A stretch of 10,599 bases of DNA, taken from an uncultured Clostridia bacterium (lineage in GTDB: Bacteria > Bacillota > Clostridia > Christensenellales > UBA1242). How positions within the stretch are numbered: position 1 is the stretch's first letter; each line of letters begins with the position of its first letter. A model generated the notes under the pieces. It had not been told where the DNA came from. It saw nothing but the letters and a program-made list of their open reading frames with translations, and did not search any database. Shown here piece after piece: positions 1-5,613 of this stretch. Where the stretch lies: the NCBI GenBank assembly GCA_944376785.1, contig CALWDV010000037.1, forward strand, positions 1 to 10,599. The letters are read 5' to 3'. A program made the translations under genes and the position numbers.

Positions 1-254
1 CTTTTGTGGTTTGTTAGTTATTGGGGTTTTCACACGAATGTGTGATTGTTGTTTTTTTGTGAAAAACAACAAAAAAAAAGAAGTAACTTAAAATGAAGTT
101 ATTTAAAGAAGTTTAGCATTAATTTAAAACCACATTTGGCAGAAACAAGCGACACGTTAGTGGCATTTGTTTATGCTTTTGTGGTTTGTTAGTTATTGGG
201 GTTTTCACACGAATGTGTGATTGTTGTTTTTTTGTGAAAAACAACAAAAAAAGA
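1..254. repeat. Tandem repeat array B, 175-bp period, cut by the left window edge
   Basis: Bases 1-77 recur exactly at 176-252, giving a 175-bp period. The second copy is followed by the rplA-side terminator. Each copy contains a perfect 6-bp hairpin TCACAC-GAAT-GTGTGA (30-45 and 205-220) and a perfect 11-bp hairpin with arms TTGTTGTTTTT/AAAAACAACAA (46-72 and 221-247). The second is followed by an A-run, not a T-run, so it does not look like a plus-strand terminator. A 37-bp core at 139-175 is also present in array A. Base 1 matches base 176, the base just after this core, so another core copy should lie immediately left of the window. Between copies (78-126) there is a weaker TAACTT/AAGTTA hairpin. 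No open reading frame with a ribosome binding site is present. Strand of function is unknown. Confidence 0.9.
127..187 (+). other. Bulged 61-nt hairpin of array B carrying the shared core
   Basis: AAACCACA (127-134) pairs with TGTGGTTT (180-187). Further in, GCA (139-141) pairs with TGC (174-176) and AAACAA (143-148) with TTGTTT (167-172). An AT bulge (165-166) follows, then GC/GC (149-150 with 163-164), a GA bulge (151-152), CAC/GTG (153-155 with 160-162) and a GTTA loop (156-159). The inner part is the same sequence as in array A; the basal stem is different but still pairs. The fold is read by eye. Strand is arbitrary, because a hairpin can form on either. It could be a structured RNA or a repeat hairpin recognised as DNA. 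Confidence 0.6.
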
Positions 255-276
255 ACGATTTAAAAATCGTTCTTTT
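249..276 (-). terminator. Rho-independent terminator of the rpmG-rplA operon
   Basis: AAAAGAACGATTT (249-261) and AAATCGTTCTTTT (264-276) are perfect 13-base inverted arms with almost no spacer, so a 10-11 bp stem with a small A/T loop is expected. In the minus direction the stem is followed by a run of seven T (complement of 246-252). It lies 11 bases past the rplA stop codon. In the plus direction the T-run is only four bases, so plus-strand termination would be weaker. It implies that rplJ and rplL, if they lie further left, need their own promoter. Confidence 0.85.
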
Positions 277-287
277 AAACCCCAAAA

Positions 288-971
288 TTACATTATTTTA
301 TAATCAACTTTAATTCCAGGACCCATTGTTGAACTTACTGCAACAGATTTAATGTATTGTCCTTTTGCAGCTTGTGGTTTAGCTTTAACAAGAGCATCCA
401 TTAAAGTGTTAAAGTTTTCAAGAAGTTTTTCAACTCCGAAACTCTTTTTACCAATCATAACGTGAATAATGTTGCTTTTGTCAAGTCTGTATTCAACTTT
501 ACCAGCTTTAACATCGTTAATTGCTTTTGTTACATCTGTTGTAACAGTTCCACTCTTAGGGTTTGGCATTAAACCTTTTGGTCCTAAAATTTTTGCAATT
601 CTACCAATAACTGGCATCATATCTGGTGTTGTAATACAAACATCAAAATCTAACCAACCTTGTTGAATTTTAGCAATCATATCTTCTGCACCAACATAAT
701 CTGCACCTGCTTTGGTTGCAGCATCTGCATGGTCACCTTTTGTGATAACTAAAACTTTAACGCTTTTACCTGTTCCGTTTGGAAGAACAACAGTTCCTCT
801 AACTTGTTGATCTGCATTTCTTCCATCAACGCCAAGTTTAACGTGTAATTCAACAGTTTCGTCAAATTTTGCACTTGCTGTTTTTAAACATAAATCTAAT
901 GCTTCTGCTGGTGCATATAGATTTGTGCGATTAACAAGTTTTGCACTTTCTAAATATCTTTTTCCTTTCAT
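288..971 (-). CDS. rplA: 50S ribosomal protein L1
   Basis: L1 builds the mobile L1 stalk of the large ribosomal subunit, binds 23S rRNA and helps release the E-site tRNA. The 227 residues match the usual bacterial length. The family signature LGPKGLMPNPKSGTV is at about residues 129-143, and the typical KFDETVELHVKLGVD is at 35-49. The start at 971 follows a strong GGAGG (complement of 977-981). It is the last gene before a terminator and lies 53 bp after rplK. In several bacteria L1 represses its own operon by binding mRNA that mimics its rRNA site, and a candidate site lies directly upstream (984-1024). Nothing is missing or odd in the protein. Confidence 0.98.
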   Translation of the reverse strand: MKGKRYLESAKLVNRTNLYAPAEALDLCLKTASAKFDETVELHVKLGVDGRNADQQVRGTVVLPNGTGKSVKVLVITKGDHADAATKAGADYVGAEDMIAKIQQGWLDFDVCITTPDMMPVIGRIAKILGPKGLMPNPKSGTVTTDVTKAINDVKAGKVEYRLDKSNIIHVMIGKKSFGVEKLLENFNTLMDALVKAKPQAAKGQYIKSVAVSSTMGPGIKVDYKIM

Positions 972-983
972 ATTTTCCTCCTT

Positions 984-1024
984 GTGGTTATACCGAATAA
1001 ATTAAAAATTTTTTACTCTCCCAC
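984..1024 (-). promoter_or_regulatory. Candidate L1-binding mRNA element before rplA
   Basis: On the minus strand, GTGGGAG (complement of 1018-1024) starts right after the rplK stop codon and AACCAC (complement of 984-989) lies three to four bases before the GGAGG of rplA. GTGG can pair with CCAC. Inside, GAGTAAA can pair with TTTATTC (one G-U pair), leaving an asymmetric internal loop. The 23S rRNA L1-stalk helix has the same arrangement, GGUGGGAGG ... AUACCACC, from general knowledge. L1 bound here would cover the ribosome binding site. The role is inferred. Confidence 0.6.
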
Positions 1025-1456
1025 TTATTCAATAACAGTTACGCCCATACTTCTGCAAGTACCTTCAATCATGCTCATTGCTTGTTCGATACTTTTTGCA
1101 TTTAAGTCAGGCATTTTTAATGTAGCAATTTCTTTTACTTGTGCTTTTGTAATCTTTGCAACTTTGTTCTTTTTAGAATTTGCTGAACCACTTTCAATTC
1201 CGCAAGCTTTTTTAATTAGAACAGCTGCTGGTGGTGTTTTAAGCACAAAATCAAAAGATCTGTCTGCATAAATTGTAATAACAACTGGAATAACATATCC
1301 AACTTGGTTTGCTGTGCGCTCGTTGAATTCTTTTGTGAACGCTGGAATATTAATTCCGTGAGGTCCCAAAGATGAGCCAACAGGTGGACCACTTGTTGCC
1401 TTTCCTGCTTGTAATTGCAATTTTACAACTGCATTAACTTTTTTATTTGCTGCCAT
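1025..1456 (-). CDS. rplK: 50S ribosomal protein L11
   Basis: L11 forms the base of the GTPase-associated centre, where EF-G, EF-Tu and RelA interact with the ribosome. The protein has 143 residues, the usual size. It shows the N-terminal proline-rich segment (GPPVGSSLGPHGINI, about 24-38) and the C-terminal rRNA-binding domain with TPPAAVLIKKA. I chose the ATG at 1456 because AGGAGG (complement of 1462-1467) sits at ideal spacing and the protein then begins MAANKKVNAVVKLQLQAGKA as in the family. A longer in-frame start at 1504 would add 16 residues of no family resemblance and would run through the leader element. It probably belongs to one transcript with rplA. Confidence 0.97.
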   Translation of the reverse strand: MAANKKVNAVVKLQLQAGKATSGPPVGSSLGPHGINIPAFTKEFNERTANQVGYVIPVVITIYADRSFDFVLKTPPAAVLIKKACGIESGSANSKKNKVAKITKAQVKEIATLKMPDLNAKSIEQAMSMIEGTCRSMGVTVIE

Positions 1457-1484
1457 ATTTTCCTCCTGCCATAATTTGGCCAAT

Positions 1485-1528
1485 GTGGTTTTTACAAAAC
1501 GCATAAAACAAATTTACGTTTCTCCCAC
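1485..1528 (-). promoter_or_regulatory. Candidate L1-binding mRNA element before rplK
   Basis: The minus strand reads GTGGGAGA (complement of 1521-1528), a 30-base insert, then AACCAC (complement of 1485-1490). GTGG/CCAC can form an outer stem and AAACG/CGTTT an inner one, with the GGAG-side internal loop typical of the 23S rRNA L1 site. The same two conserved blocks recur before rplA. The element ends about 17 bases before the rplK AGGAGG. In E. coli, L1 represses from a site ahead of rplK; a matching role here is inferred. Confidence 0.6.
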
Positions 1529-1531
1529 TGT

Positions 1532-1560
1532 ATTTTAAACAAATTTGAAATTTGTGTTAA
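1532..1560 (-). promoter_or_regulatory. Candidate promoter for rplK-rplA with internal palindrome
   Basis: On the minus strand TTAACA (complement of 1555-1560) is followed after 17 bases by TAAAAT (complement of 1532-1537). The spacer is almost wholly a perfect palindrome, ACAAATTT-C-AAATTTGT (1539-1555). A start about seven bases downstream would fall inside GTGGGAGA and clip the putative L1 site. So either the promoter is spurious or that site works only on transcripts reading through from nusG. AT-rich spacers give chance matches. Confidence 0.35.
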
Positions 1561-1571
1561 AATTAATGTAA

Positions 1572-2243
1572 TTAAATAACTTTTCTAACTTGGTCAAGCC
1601 CCAAATCAACTGGTGTTTCACGACCAAACATTTCAACAATAACACGACATTTTTTGCCTTGTGCATCAACGCTAACAACAGTTCCAACAAAACCATTTAA
1701 TGGTCCATCTAAAACTTCAACCTTATCGTTTTCTGCCAAATCAACGTTAACAACAGTTATTTTTTCTAAATGCATTTTTCTGGTTTCTTCTTCGGTTAAT
1801 GAAAGTGGACGCCCTTTTGGTCCTGCGAAACCAGTTATTCCACGTGTTCTTGTTACTGCGTGCCAAATATCATCACCATAAATCATTTTAACATAAATGT
1901 ATCCTGGCATTAATTTTCTTGAAACAACTTTACGTTTCCCATTTTTTTCTTCAACAACATCTTCCATTGGAATAACGATGTCAAAAATTCTTTCTTGCAA
2001 ATTATATTTTGAAATAACAATTTCCAAATTTTCTTTTGCAACATTTTCGTAACCAGAAAAGGTGTGTAACACATACCATTTAGCTTTTTGTCTTGCAAGC
2101 TCAATTCTTTTTTGTTCTTCAGAAAGTGCTTGTTTTTCTTCGGTGTTTTCGTTTGTTTTGTTTTCTGCTAAAACTTCATCTTTAACTTCATCAGTTTGAA
2201 TTTGTTCAGCATTTTCAACAGTTAATTCTTCTTTTTCTTCCAT
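1572..2243 (-). CDS. nusG: Transcription termination/antitermination factor NusG, with acidic N-terminal extension
   Basis: NusG binds RNA polymerase, modulates pausing and links transcription to translation or Rho. The NGN domain starts at KWYVLHTFSGYE (about 55-66), with the typical LMPGYIYVKM near 111-120. The KOW domain spans about 171-222 (VEVLDGPLNGFVGTV). At 223 residues it is some 45-50 longer than the common 175-180. The extra part is an N-terminal, strongly acidic stretch rich in Glu and Asn (1-50), probably disordered. No ATG exists between codon 1 and about codon 93, so the extension seems genuine. It starts six bases after the secE stop with only a GGGG-like ribosome binding site, so translational coupling to secE is likely. 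Confidence 0.96.
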   Translation of the reverse strand: MEEKEELTVENAEQIQTDEVKDEVLAENKTNENTEEKQALSEEQKRIELARQKAKWYVLHTFSGYENVAKENLEIVISKYNLQERIFDIVIPMEDVVEEKNGKRKVVSRKLMPGYIYVKMIYGDDIWHAVTRTRGITGFAGPKGRPLSLTEEETRKMHLEKITVVNVDLAENDKVEVLDGPLNGFVGTVVSVDAQGKKCRVIVEMFGRETPVDLGLDQVRKVI

Positions 2244-2249
2244 AATTTA

Positions 2250-2561
2250 TTACCCCGGAATTAAAGTATATAAAAAACCTAATAATCTATCAATGCCAAA
2301 AAGCACTAATGTACAAATTATTACCACCGAAATAACAATACCTGTGTTTTTGCACACAGTTTTAAAACTTGGCCAACTAACTTTTTTTAACTCAGAAATT
2401 GTTTCTTTTGTTTTTGTTGCTAGTTTGTTTGGGCCTTTTTCTTTCTTTTTTGATTTTTTTGTTGCTTTTGTTTGCACCTTTTCTTTTTTGTTAACATCTT
2501 TATTTGGTGCATCAGGTGTGATTACCTCAACATCAACATTTTCTGTTTGTTTTTTTGCCAT
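2250..2561 (-). CDS. secE: Preprotein translocase subunit SecE
   Basis: SecE clamps SecY in the SecYEG channel of the cytoplasmic membrane. This is the single-membrane-span form: the amphipathic helix and conserved ELKKVSWPS lie at about 57-65, followed by one hydrophobic segment at about 74-98. The length of 103 residues exceeds the roughly 60 of many Gram-positive SecE proteins. The extra part is the N-terminal region, acidic at first and then very rich in Lys (about 24-50), which should face the cytoplasm. The start at 2561 has AGGGAAG (complement of 2566-2572) upstream. It is placed between rpmG (20-bp gap) and nusG (6-bp gap), the usual order. Confidence 0.96.
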   Translation of the reverse strand: MAKKQTENVDVEVITPDAPNKDVNKKEKVQTKATKKSKKKEKGPNKLATKTKETISELKKVSWPSFKTVCKNTGIVISVVIICTLVLFGIDRLLGFLYTLIPG

Positions 2562-2581
2562 ATTACTTCCCTTTTTAAAAA

Positions 2582-2731
2582 CTATTTTGTTTCTTTATGA
2601 AGAGTTGTTTTCTTACAGAATTTGCAGTATTTTTTAAATTCAATTCTATTAGGATCATTCTTTTTATTCTTTTGTGTTGCATAGTTACGATTTTTACATT
2701 CTGTGCATTCTAGTATAATATTTTCTCTCAT
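2582..2731 (-). CDS. rpmG: 50S ribosomal protein L33, zinc-ribbon type
   Basis: This 49-residue protein is short and easy to miss. It reads MRENIILECTECKNRNYATQ at the start and ends with a YCKFCKKTTLHKETK-like tail. The two CxxC pairs (residues 9/12 and 36/39) mark the zinc-binding form of L33, and NRNYATQK and the C-terminal HKETK are family hallmarks. The start at 2731 follows GGAGG (complement of 2738-2742). It is the first gene of the secE-nusG-rplK-rplA cluster, as in many Bacillota. Zinc-binding L33 is replaced by a cysteine-free paralogue under zinc limitation in some species; no such paralogue is in this window. Confidence 0.95.
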   Translation of the reverse strand: MRENIILECTECKNRNYATQKNKKNDPNRIEFKKYCKFCKKTTLHKETK

Positions 2732-2749
2732 TGAAAGCCTCCAAGTTAA

Positions 2750-2779
2750 ATTATTTGCACAACATTAAATTAATGTCAC
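2750..2779 (-). promoter_or_regulatory. Candidate promoter for the rpmG operon, proximal
   Basis: The minus strand has GTGACA (complement of 2774-2779), an 18-base spacer and AATAAT (complement of 2750-2755), each one base off consensus. It lies between the upstream terminator hairpin and the rpmG ribosome binding site and would give a leader of only about 15 bases. A second candidate lies at 2828-2856. Confidence 0.4.
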
Positions 2780-2787
2780 GCTTAAAA

Positions 2788-2810
2788 AAATAGAGCGCGA
2801 TGCTCTATTT
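2788..2810 (-). terminator. Rho-independent terminator after the ABC exporter genes, or leader attenuator of rpmG
   Basis: AAATAGAGC (2788-2796) and GCTCTATTT (2802-2810) are perfect 9-base arms with a 5-base loop. In the minus direction the stem runs into T residues (complement of 2784-2790). It is 66 bases past the permease stop, so the plain reading is that it ends the ABC transcript. A good promoter match just upstream (2828-2856) would place it inside a leader of rpmG instead. Confidence 0.85.
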
Positions 2811-2827
2811 AATTATTAACTGCAAAT

Positions 2828-2856
2828 ATTATAATATATATATTAAAATATTGCAA
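2828..2856 (-). promoter_or_regulatory. Candidate promoter upstream of the hairpin before rpmG
   Basis: The minus strand reads TTGCAA (complement of 2851-2856), 17 bases, then a perfect TATAAT (complement of 2828-2833). The expected start, near 2821, lies ten bases before the terminator hairpin. The surrounding sequence is nearly pure A/T and partly an inverted repeat (TGCAA...TTGCA, 2821-2855), so a chance match is possible. Confidence 0.4.
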
Positions 2857-2875
2857 GTACTTTTTATTTATTTAA

Positions 2876-3715
2876 CTAAACTAAATCGGAATTTTTGTAG
2901 GATTTTAGCCCTAACAAAACTAAAACTGTTGGAACAACTGTCCAAATGCCAACACTCCAATAATTAATAGAGCCAATTCCTAGGTTTAAAACATCATTAA
3001 AAGCAACTGCAAATGGAGTTAAATAATTAAAAAATTCAAAGTTTTCTCCAGCAATTCCCAAAGTTGCTAAGAAATAAAATGCAACTGCCATAACCACGCT
3101 TAAAAAAACAGTGTATTTTCTTTTTCCTAAAAGTGCCAACCCAAAACTTAAACTTCCAATTTGAATTGTCATAATAATTACAAACAATAAATAAACAAAA
3201 TAATTTAACACATTAAATTCACCATAACCCCAAATTAACATTGCAATTAAGCCAACTAATCCACAAGTTAAATTGAATATGGTTAAGTTAATTAACATTC
3301 TAAAAAATTTATGTTTGATAATTTGTGATCTTGAAACATTTTGAGTGTAAAGCATTTCATAGCTTCCGTCTTTTAAATTGCCACAAATTAAAGTGCAACC
3401 TAAAACAGCTGCATAAATACATGCAACCAAACCCCAAATTTGACCACCTTGCATAACAAAGTATGCTCCAATGTTTTGAGCTCCCATAATTTCCACAATT
3501 GTTTGTTGCATTTCAGGGTTGTCTTTAAACATTTCTTTTATTTGTGCTAATGCATCTTTCATTAATGGAAACATTGCAACAACTAAAAAAAGTAATAGTG
3601 CCGATACAACTGTGAAAATAATTAAAGTTTTTAAATTAATTTTTCTTTCTAGCACATATAAAGGAGAAAGATTTTTATTTGATTTATTTTCATTTTTCAT
3701 TTCACTTAATTTCAT
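2876..3715 (-). CDS. ABC-2 type exporter, membrane permease subunit
   Basis: The 279-residue protein is an integral membrane subunit with about six hydrophobic segments: roughly 30-50, 91-112, 139-163, 169-197, 201-221 and 252-271. A polar loop lies between the first two (51-90), as is common in ABC-2 permeases. The short N-terminus (1-29) is rich in Lys and Asn and has no signal peptide. It follows its ATPase by 14 bp and has AAGGAG (complement of 3723-3728) next to the ATPase stop, so the two are co-expressed and should form a heteromeric or doubled transporter. Small two-gene systems of this kind often export peptides, antibiotics or lipids, or act in resistance; the substrate cannot be read here. 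No regulator or sensor gene is adjacent. Confidence 0.85.
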   Translation of the reverse strand: MKLSEMKNENKSNKNLSPLYVLERKINLKTLIIFTVVSALLLFLVVAMFPLMKDALAQIKEMFKDNPEMQQTIVEIMGAQNIGAYFVMQGGQIWGLVACIYAAVLGCTLICGNLKDGSYEMLYTQNVSRSQIIKHKFFRMLINLTIFNLTCGLVGLIAMLIWGYGEFNVLNYFVYLLFVIIMTIQIGSLSFGLALLGKRKYTVFLSVVMAVAFYFLATLGIAGENFEFFNYLTPFAVAFNDVLNLGIGSINYWSVGIWTVVPTVLVLLGLKSYKNSDLV

Positions 3716-3729
3716 ATTTTTTCTCCTTT

Positions 3730-4596
3730 TTATTCGTAAAAATGCAAAAACATTTCTTCAAGCCCTGCATCTTCAATGCTTATGTTAGTTACATCAATGG
3801 AATTAAGAAATTTAATTAATTTTTTCATTTCGCCATTATAATTAAATTTCATAAAATTACCATTAGTTTTTAAATTACTAACGCCACTTAATGTAATTTG
3901 AGGGTTTGAATAATTAGTTTCAACAGTAACAGTTTTTAATCTTTTATTTTTTAATTCTTCCATTTCTTCAATAGCAATTATTTTACCATTTTTTATAATT
4001 GCCACTCTATCACATAAACGTTGAATATCTGTTAAAGCATGTGAAGAAATTAAAATGCTTGCACCACGTTTTTTTTCTTCTTCCATTAAACTAAAAAAAT
4101 TAAGTTTAATAATTGGATCCAATCCAACTGTTGGCTCATCTAATATTATTAGTTTTGGGCTTGATAAAAGAGCCATAACAATGCACATTTTCTTTTTATT
4201 TCCAAGTGAAAGTTCACTTGCTTTTCTGGTTAAATTAAGTTCTAATTTTGTTGCTAAATAATCAATTCTATCATAACTAACATTTTTTAAATCTGCAACA
4301 AATTTCAAATTTTCAAGCACTGTTAAGTTAGGAAAATAACTTGGCTCACCACCAGCATAACCAACTTCGCTTCTTGCCATACTGCCATTTTTAAACGCAT
4401 CATTATTAAGTATTGCAACGGTGCCATCTGTTGGTTTAATTAATCCAACAATGGTTCTAATTGTTGTTGTTTTTCCAGCACCATTTGGGCCAATAAAGCC
4501 AACAATTTCTCCTTCTTTAACATTAAAAGAAACATCTTCAACACCCATGTTTTTGTTATAATATTTCTTTAAATTAATAACTTCACAAGGTACCAT
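3730..4596 (-). CDS. ABC transporter ATP-binding protein (exporter type)
   Basis: This is a 288-residue cytoplasmic ATPase driving the adjacent permease. Walker A is GPNGAGKT (36-43), Walker B with catalytic Glu is LIILDE (149-154), the switch His is in SSH (184-186) and the D-loop GLDP follows Walker B (158-161). The signature is LSLGN (129-133), not LSGGQ, and the Q-loop region reads GYAGGEPSYFPNLT (79-92) with no Gln; both variants are familiar from BcrA/CcmA-like exporters. The last 80 or so residues are a C-terminal extension of the type seen in that group. The ATG at 4596 follows AAAAAGGAG. The family is certain; transport substrate is unknown. Confidence 0.93.
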   Translation of the reverse strand: MVPCEVINLKKYYNKNMGVEDVSFNVKEGEIVGFIGPNGAGKTTTIRTIVGLIKPTDGTVAILNNDAFKNGSMARSEVGYAGGEPSYFPNLTVLENLKFVADLKNVSYDRIDYLATKLELNLTRKASELSLGNKKKMCIVMALLSSPKLIILDEPTVGLDPIIKLNFFSLMEEEKKRGASILISSHALTDIQRLCDRVAIIKNGKIIAIEEMEELKNKRLKTVTVETNYSNPQITLSGVSNLKTNGNFMKFNYNGEMKKLIKFLNSIDVTNISIEDAGLEEMFLHFYE

Positions 4597-4638
4597 AAAA
4601 ACTCCTTTTTATAACACTTTAAACATATTGCTAATTAT

Positions 4639-4667
4639 ATTTTACTATATGTTAATTATTTTTGCAA
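4639..4667 (-). promoter_or_regulatory. Candidate promoter of the ABC exporter genes
   Basis: The minus strand has TTGCAA (complement of 4662-4667), 17 bases, then TAAAAT (complement of 4639-4644), about 40 bases before the ATPase start codon. Its -35 element touches the perfect inverted repeat at 4667-4694. Confidence 0.5.
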
Positions 4668-4694
4668 ATATTGTTTAACTTAATAAACAATATT
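4667..4694. promoter_or_regulatory. Perfect 11-bp inverted repeat, possible operator
   Basis: AATATTGTTTA (4667-4677) and TAAACAATATT (4684-4694) are exact inverted arms with a 6-bp spacer. The repeat adjoins the -35 of the exporter promoter and is 24 bp upstream of a plus-strand -35 (4718). A dimeric regulator bound here could act on both divergent units. Without a T-run it is not a terminator. The regulator is not in the window. Confidence 0.45.
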
Positions 4695-4717
4695 ATAAAA
4701 CACAGATTAAAAATTGT

Positions 4718-4746
4718 TTGAATATTGCTTAATTTTTTTATATAAT
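4718..4746 (+). promoter_or_regulatory. Candidate distal promoter of the 244-aa gene
   Basis: TTGAAT (4718-4723), a 17-base spacer and a perfect TATAAT (4741-4746). It would give a leader of about 95 bases. It faces away from the exporter promoter. Confidence 0.5.
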
Positions 4747-4787
4747 TAATAACAACATAAGAAAAAATTTGTTAGTAAATATTACTA

Positions 4788-4815
4788 TTTACATTTTTAC
4801 AATTTGTGATATAAT
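4788..4815 (+). promoter_or_regulatory. Extended -10 promoter of the 244-aa gene
   Basis: TTTACA (4788-4793), 16 bases, then TATAAT (4810-4815) preceded by TG at the extended -10 position (4807-4808). A start near 4822 leaves a short leader with GGGG (4837-4840) eight bases before the ATG. Confidence 0.65.
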
Positions 4816-4848
4816 ATTACTAATATAATAAAAAAAGGGGTTTTTATT

Positions 4849-5583
4849 ATGGCAACATATGCAGATATTGAAATTAAACGTTTTGCAGGAAAAACAAAAT
4901 ATGTTAACTATCCTTTTGATAAAGTTGATCCAAGTTATCCAAACAAATTTGACATAGATAATGTGGATTGTTGTTACATTGAACCTGGTAGTTTACGACA
5001 TAAAATGTTAATGGAAGCAAAAAATAAACACAATATGTTTGTAGATGACAAACAAAACTTTACAAGATTAGAACAAGCATTAAAAAATAGGCAATGCCCA
5101 GAAAATTTAATTGATGCATTTAAAAGATTAACAACAATAAATCATTCTGTAGATAAAAAAACATGTGCTTTAATGATTTATGCTGGTGGTTCAATTGATT
5201 TTGATGTTTTAATTAGAGATGTAAATGACACAAAGAATCCACTAGACAAAATTGTACGCGATTTAGCAGAACAAGTTAATTGTGGTGCACTAAATGGTAT
5301 GTATGCATCAATCTTATCTTCTATTGTAGCTGCTAATGGAACTCAACAAGAAAAAGAAAGAGCATATGTTTTTGCAAAAAATGTTTATAAAAGTTTAACA
5401 ATTGGAACTTCAAAATATAAAGCGATTGAAATTCCAAATGACCCCTACAAACCTTTTGAACTTGTTGCTAAGCTATCAAGTACTATGGCACCATACTCTA
5501 AAGATCCAACTATGTATGACGCATCACAAATTGCAACAACTCAAGCTAAACTTGTAACAACTCAGTTGGGTAGAACGATATAA
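4849..5583 (+). CDS. Uncharacterised 244-residue soluble protein
   Basis: I do not recognise this protein. It is a complete ORF with a good promoter, an AAGGGG ribosome binding site and its own terminator, so it should be expressed. It has no signal peptide, no membrane segment and no known catalytic motif. Composition is mixed alpha/beta, with Cys at 41, 42, 83, 106 and 145, an aromatic/proline-rich N-terminus (YPFDKVDPSYPNKFD, about 21-35) and a Thr/Ala/Gln-rich C-terminus (225-244) that may be flexible. It is alone on the plus strand between minus-strand operons and converges on another orphan gene. Codon use is as AT-rich as its neighbours, giving no sign of recent transfer. Confidence 0.8.
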   Translation: MATYADIEIKRFAGKTKYVNYPFDKVDPSYPNKFDIDNVDCCYIEPGSLRHKMLMEAKNKHNMFVDDKQNFTRLEQALKNRQCPENLIDAFKRLTTINHSVDKKTCALMIYAGGSIDFDVLIRDVNDTKNPLDKIVRDLAEQVNCGALNGMYASILSSIVAANGTQQEKERAYVFAKNVYKSLTIGTSKYKAIEIPNDPYKPFELVAKLSSTMAPYSKDPTMYDASQIATTQAKLVTTQLGRTI

Positions 5584-5613
5584 AAAAGATAGAAGTTTTC
5601 TTCTATCTTTTTT
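5582..5613. terminator. Bidirectional terminator between two convergent genes
   Basis: The perfect 14-base arms are AAAAAAGATAGAAG (5582-5595) and CTTCTATCTTTTTT (5600-5613) around a TTTT loop. Each strand shows an A-run before and a T-run after the stem. It overlaps the stop codon of the plus-strand gene and touches that of the minus-strand gene (5614-5616), so one hairpin ends both transcripts. Confidence 0.93.

Noticed and set aside
46..79. The 11-bp hairpin of array B as a terminator
   Set aside because: On the plus strand it is followed by A residues, and on the minus strand no T-run follows the stem.
173..220. Possible leader peptide after the core in array B (ATG at 173, 15 codons with two Trp) and a 6-codon ORF at the same place in array A
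   Set aside because: There is no ribosome binding site ahead of the ATG, the two peptides are unrelated and no biosynthetic operon follows in view.
1457..1504. Longer rplK start at 1504, adding 16 residues
   Set aside because: The ATG at 1456 has AGGAGG at proper spacing and gives the family N-terminus; the added part crosses the leader element and resembles no L11.
2562..2581. tRNA-Trp between rpmG and secE, as in some Clostridia
   Set aside because: The gap is only 20 bp, too short for a tRNA.
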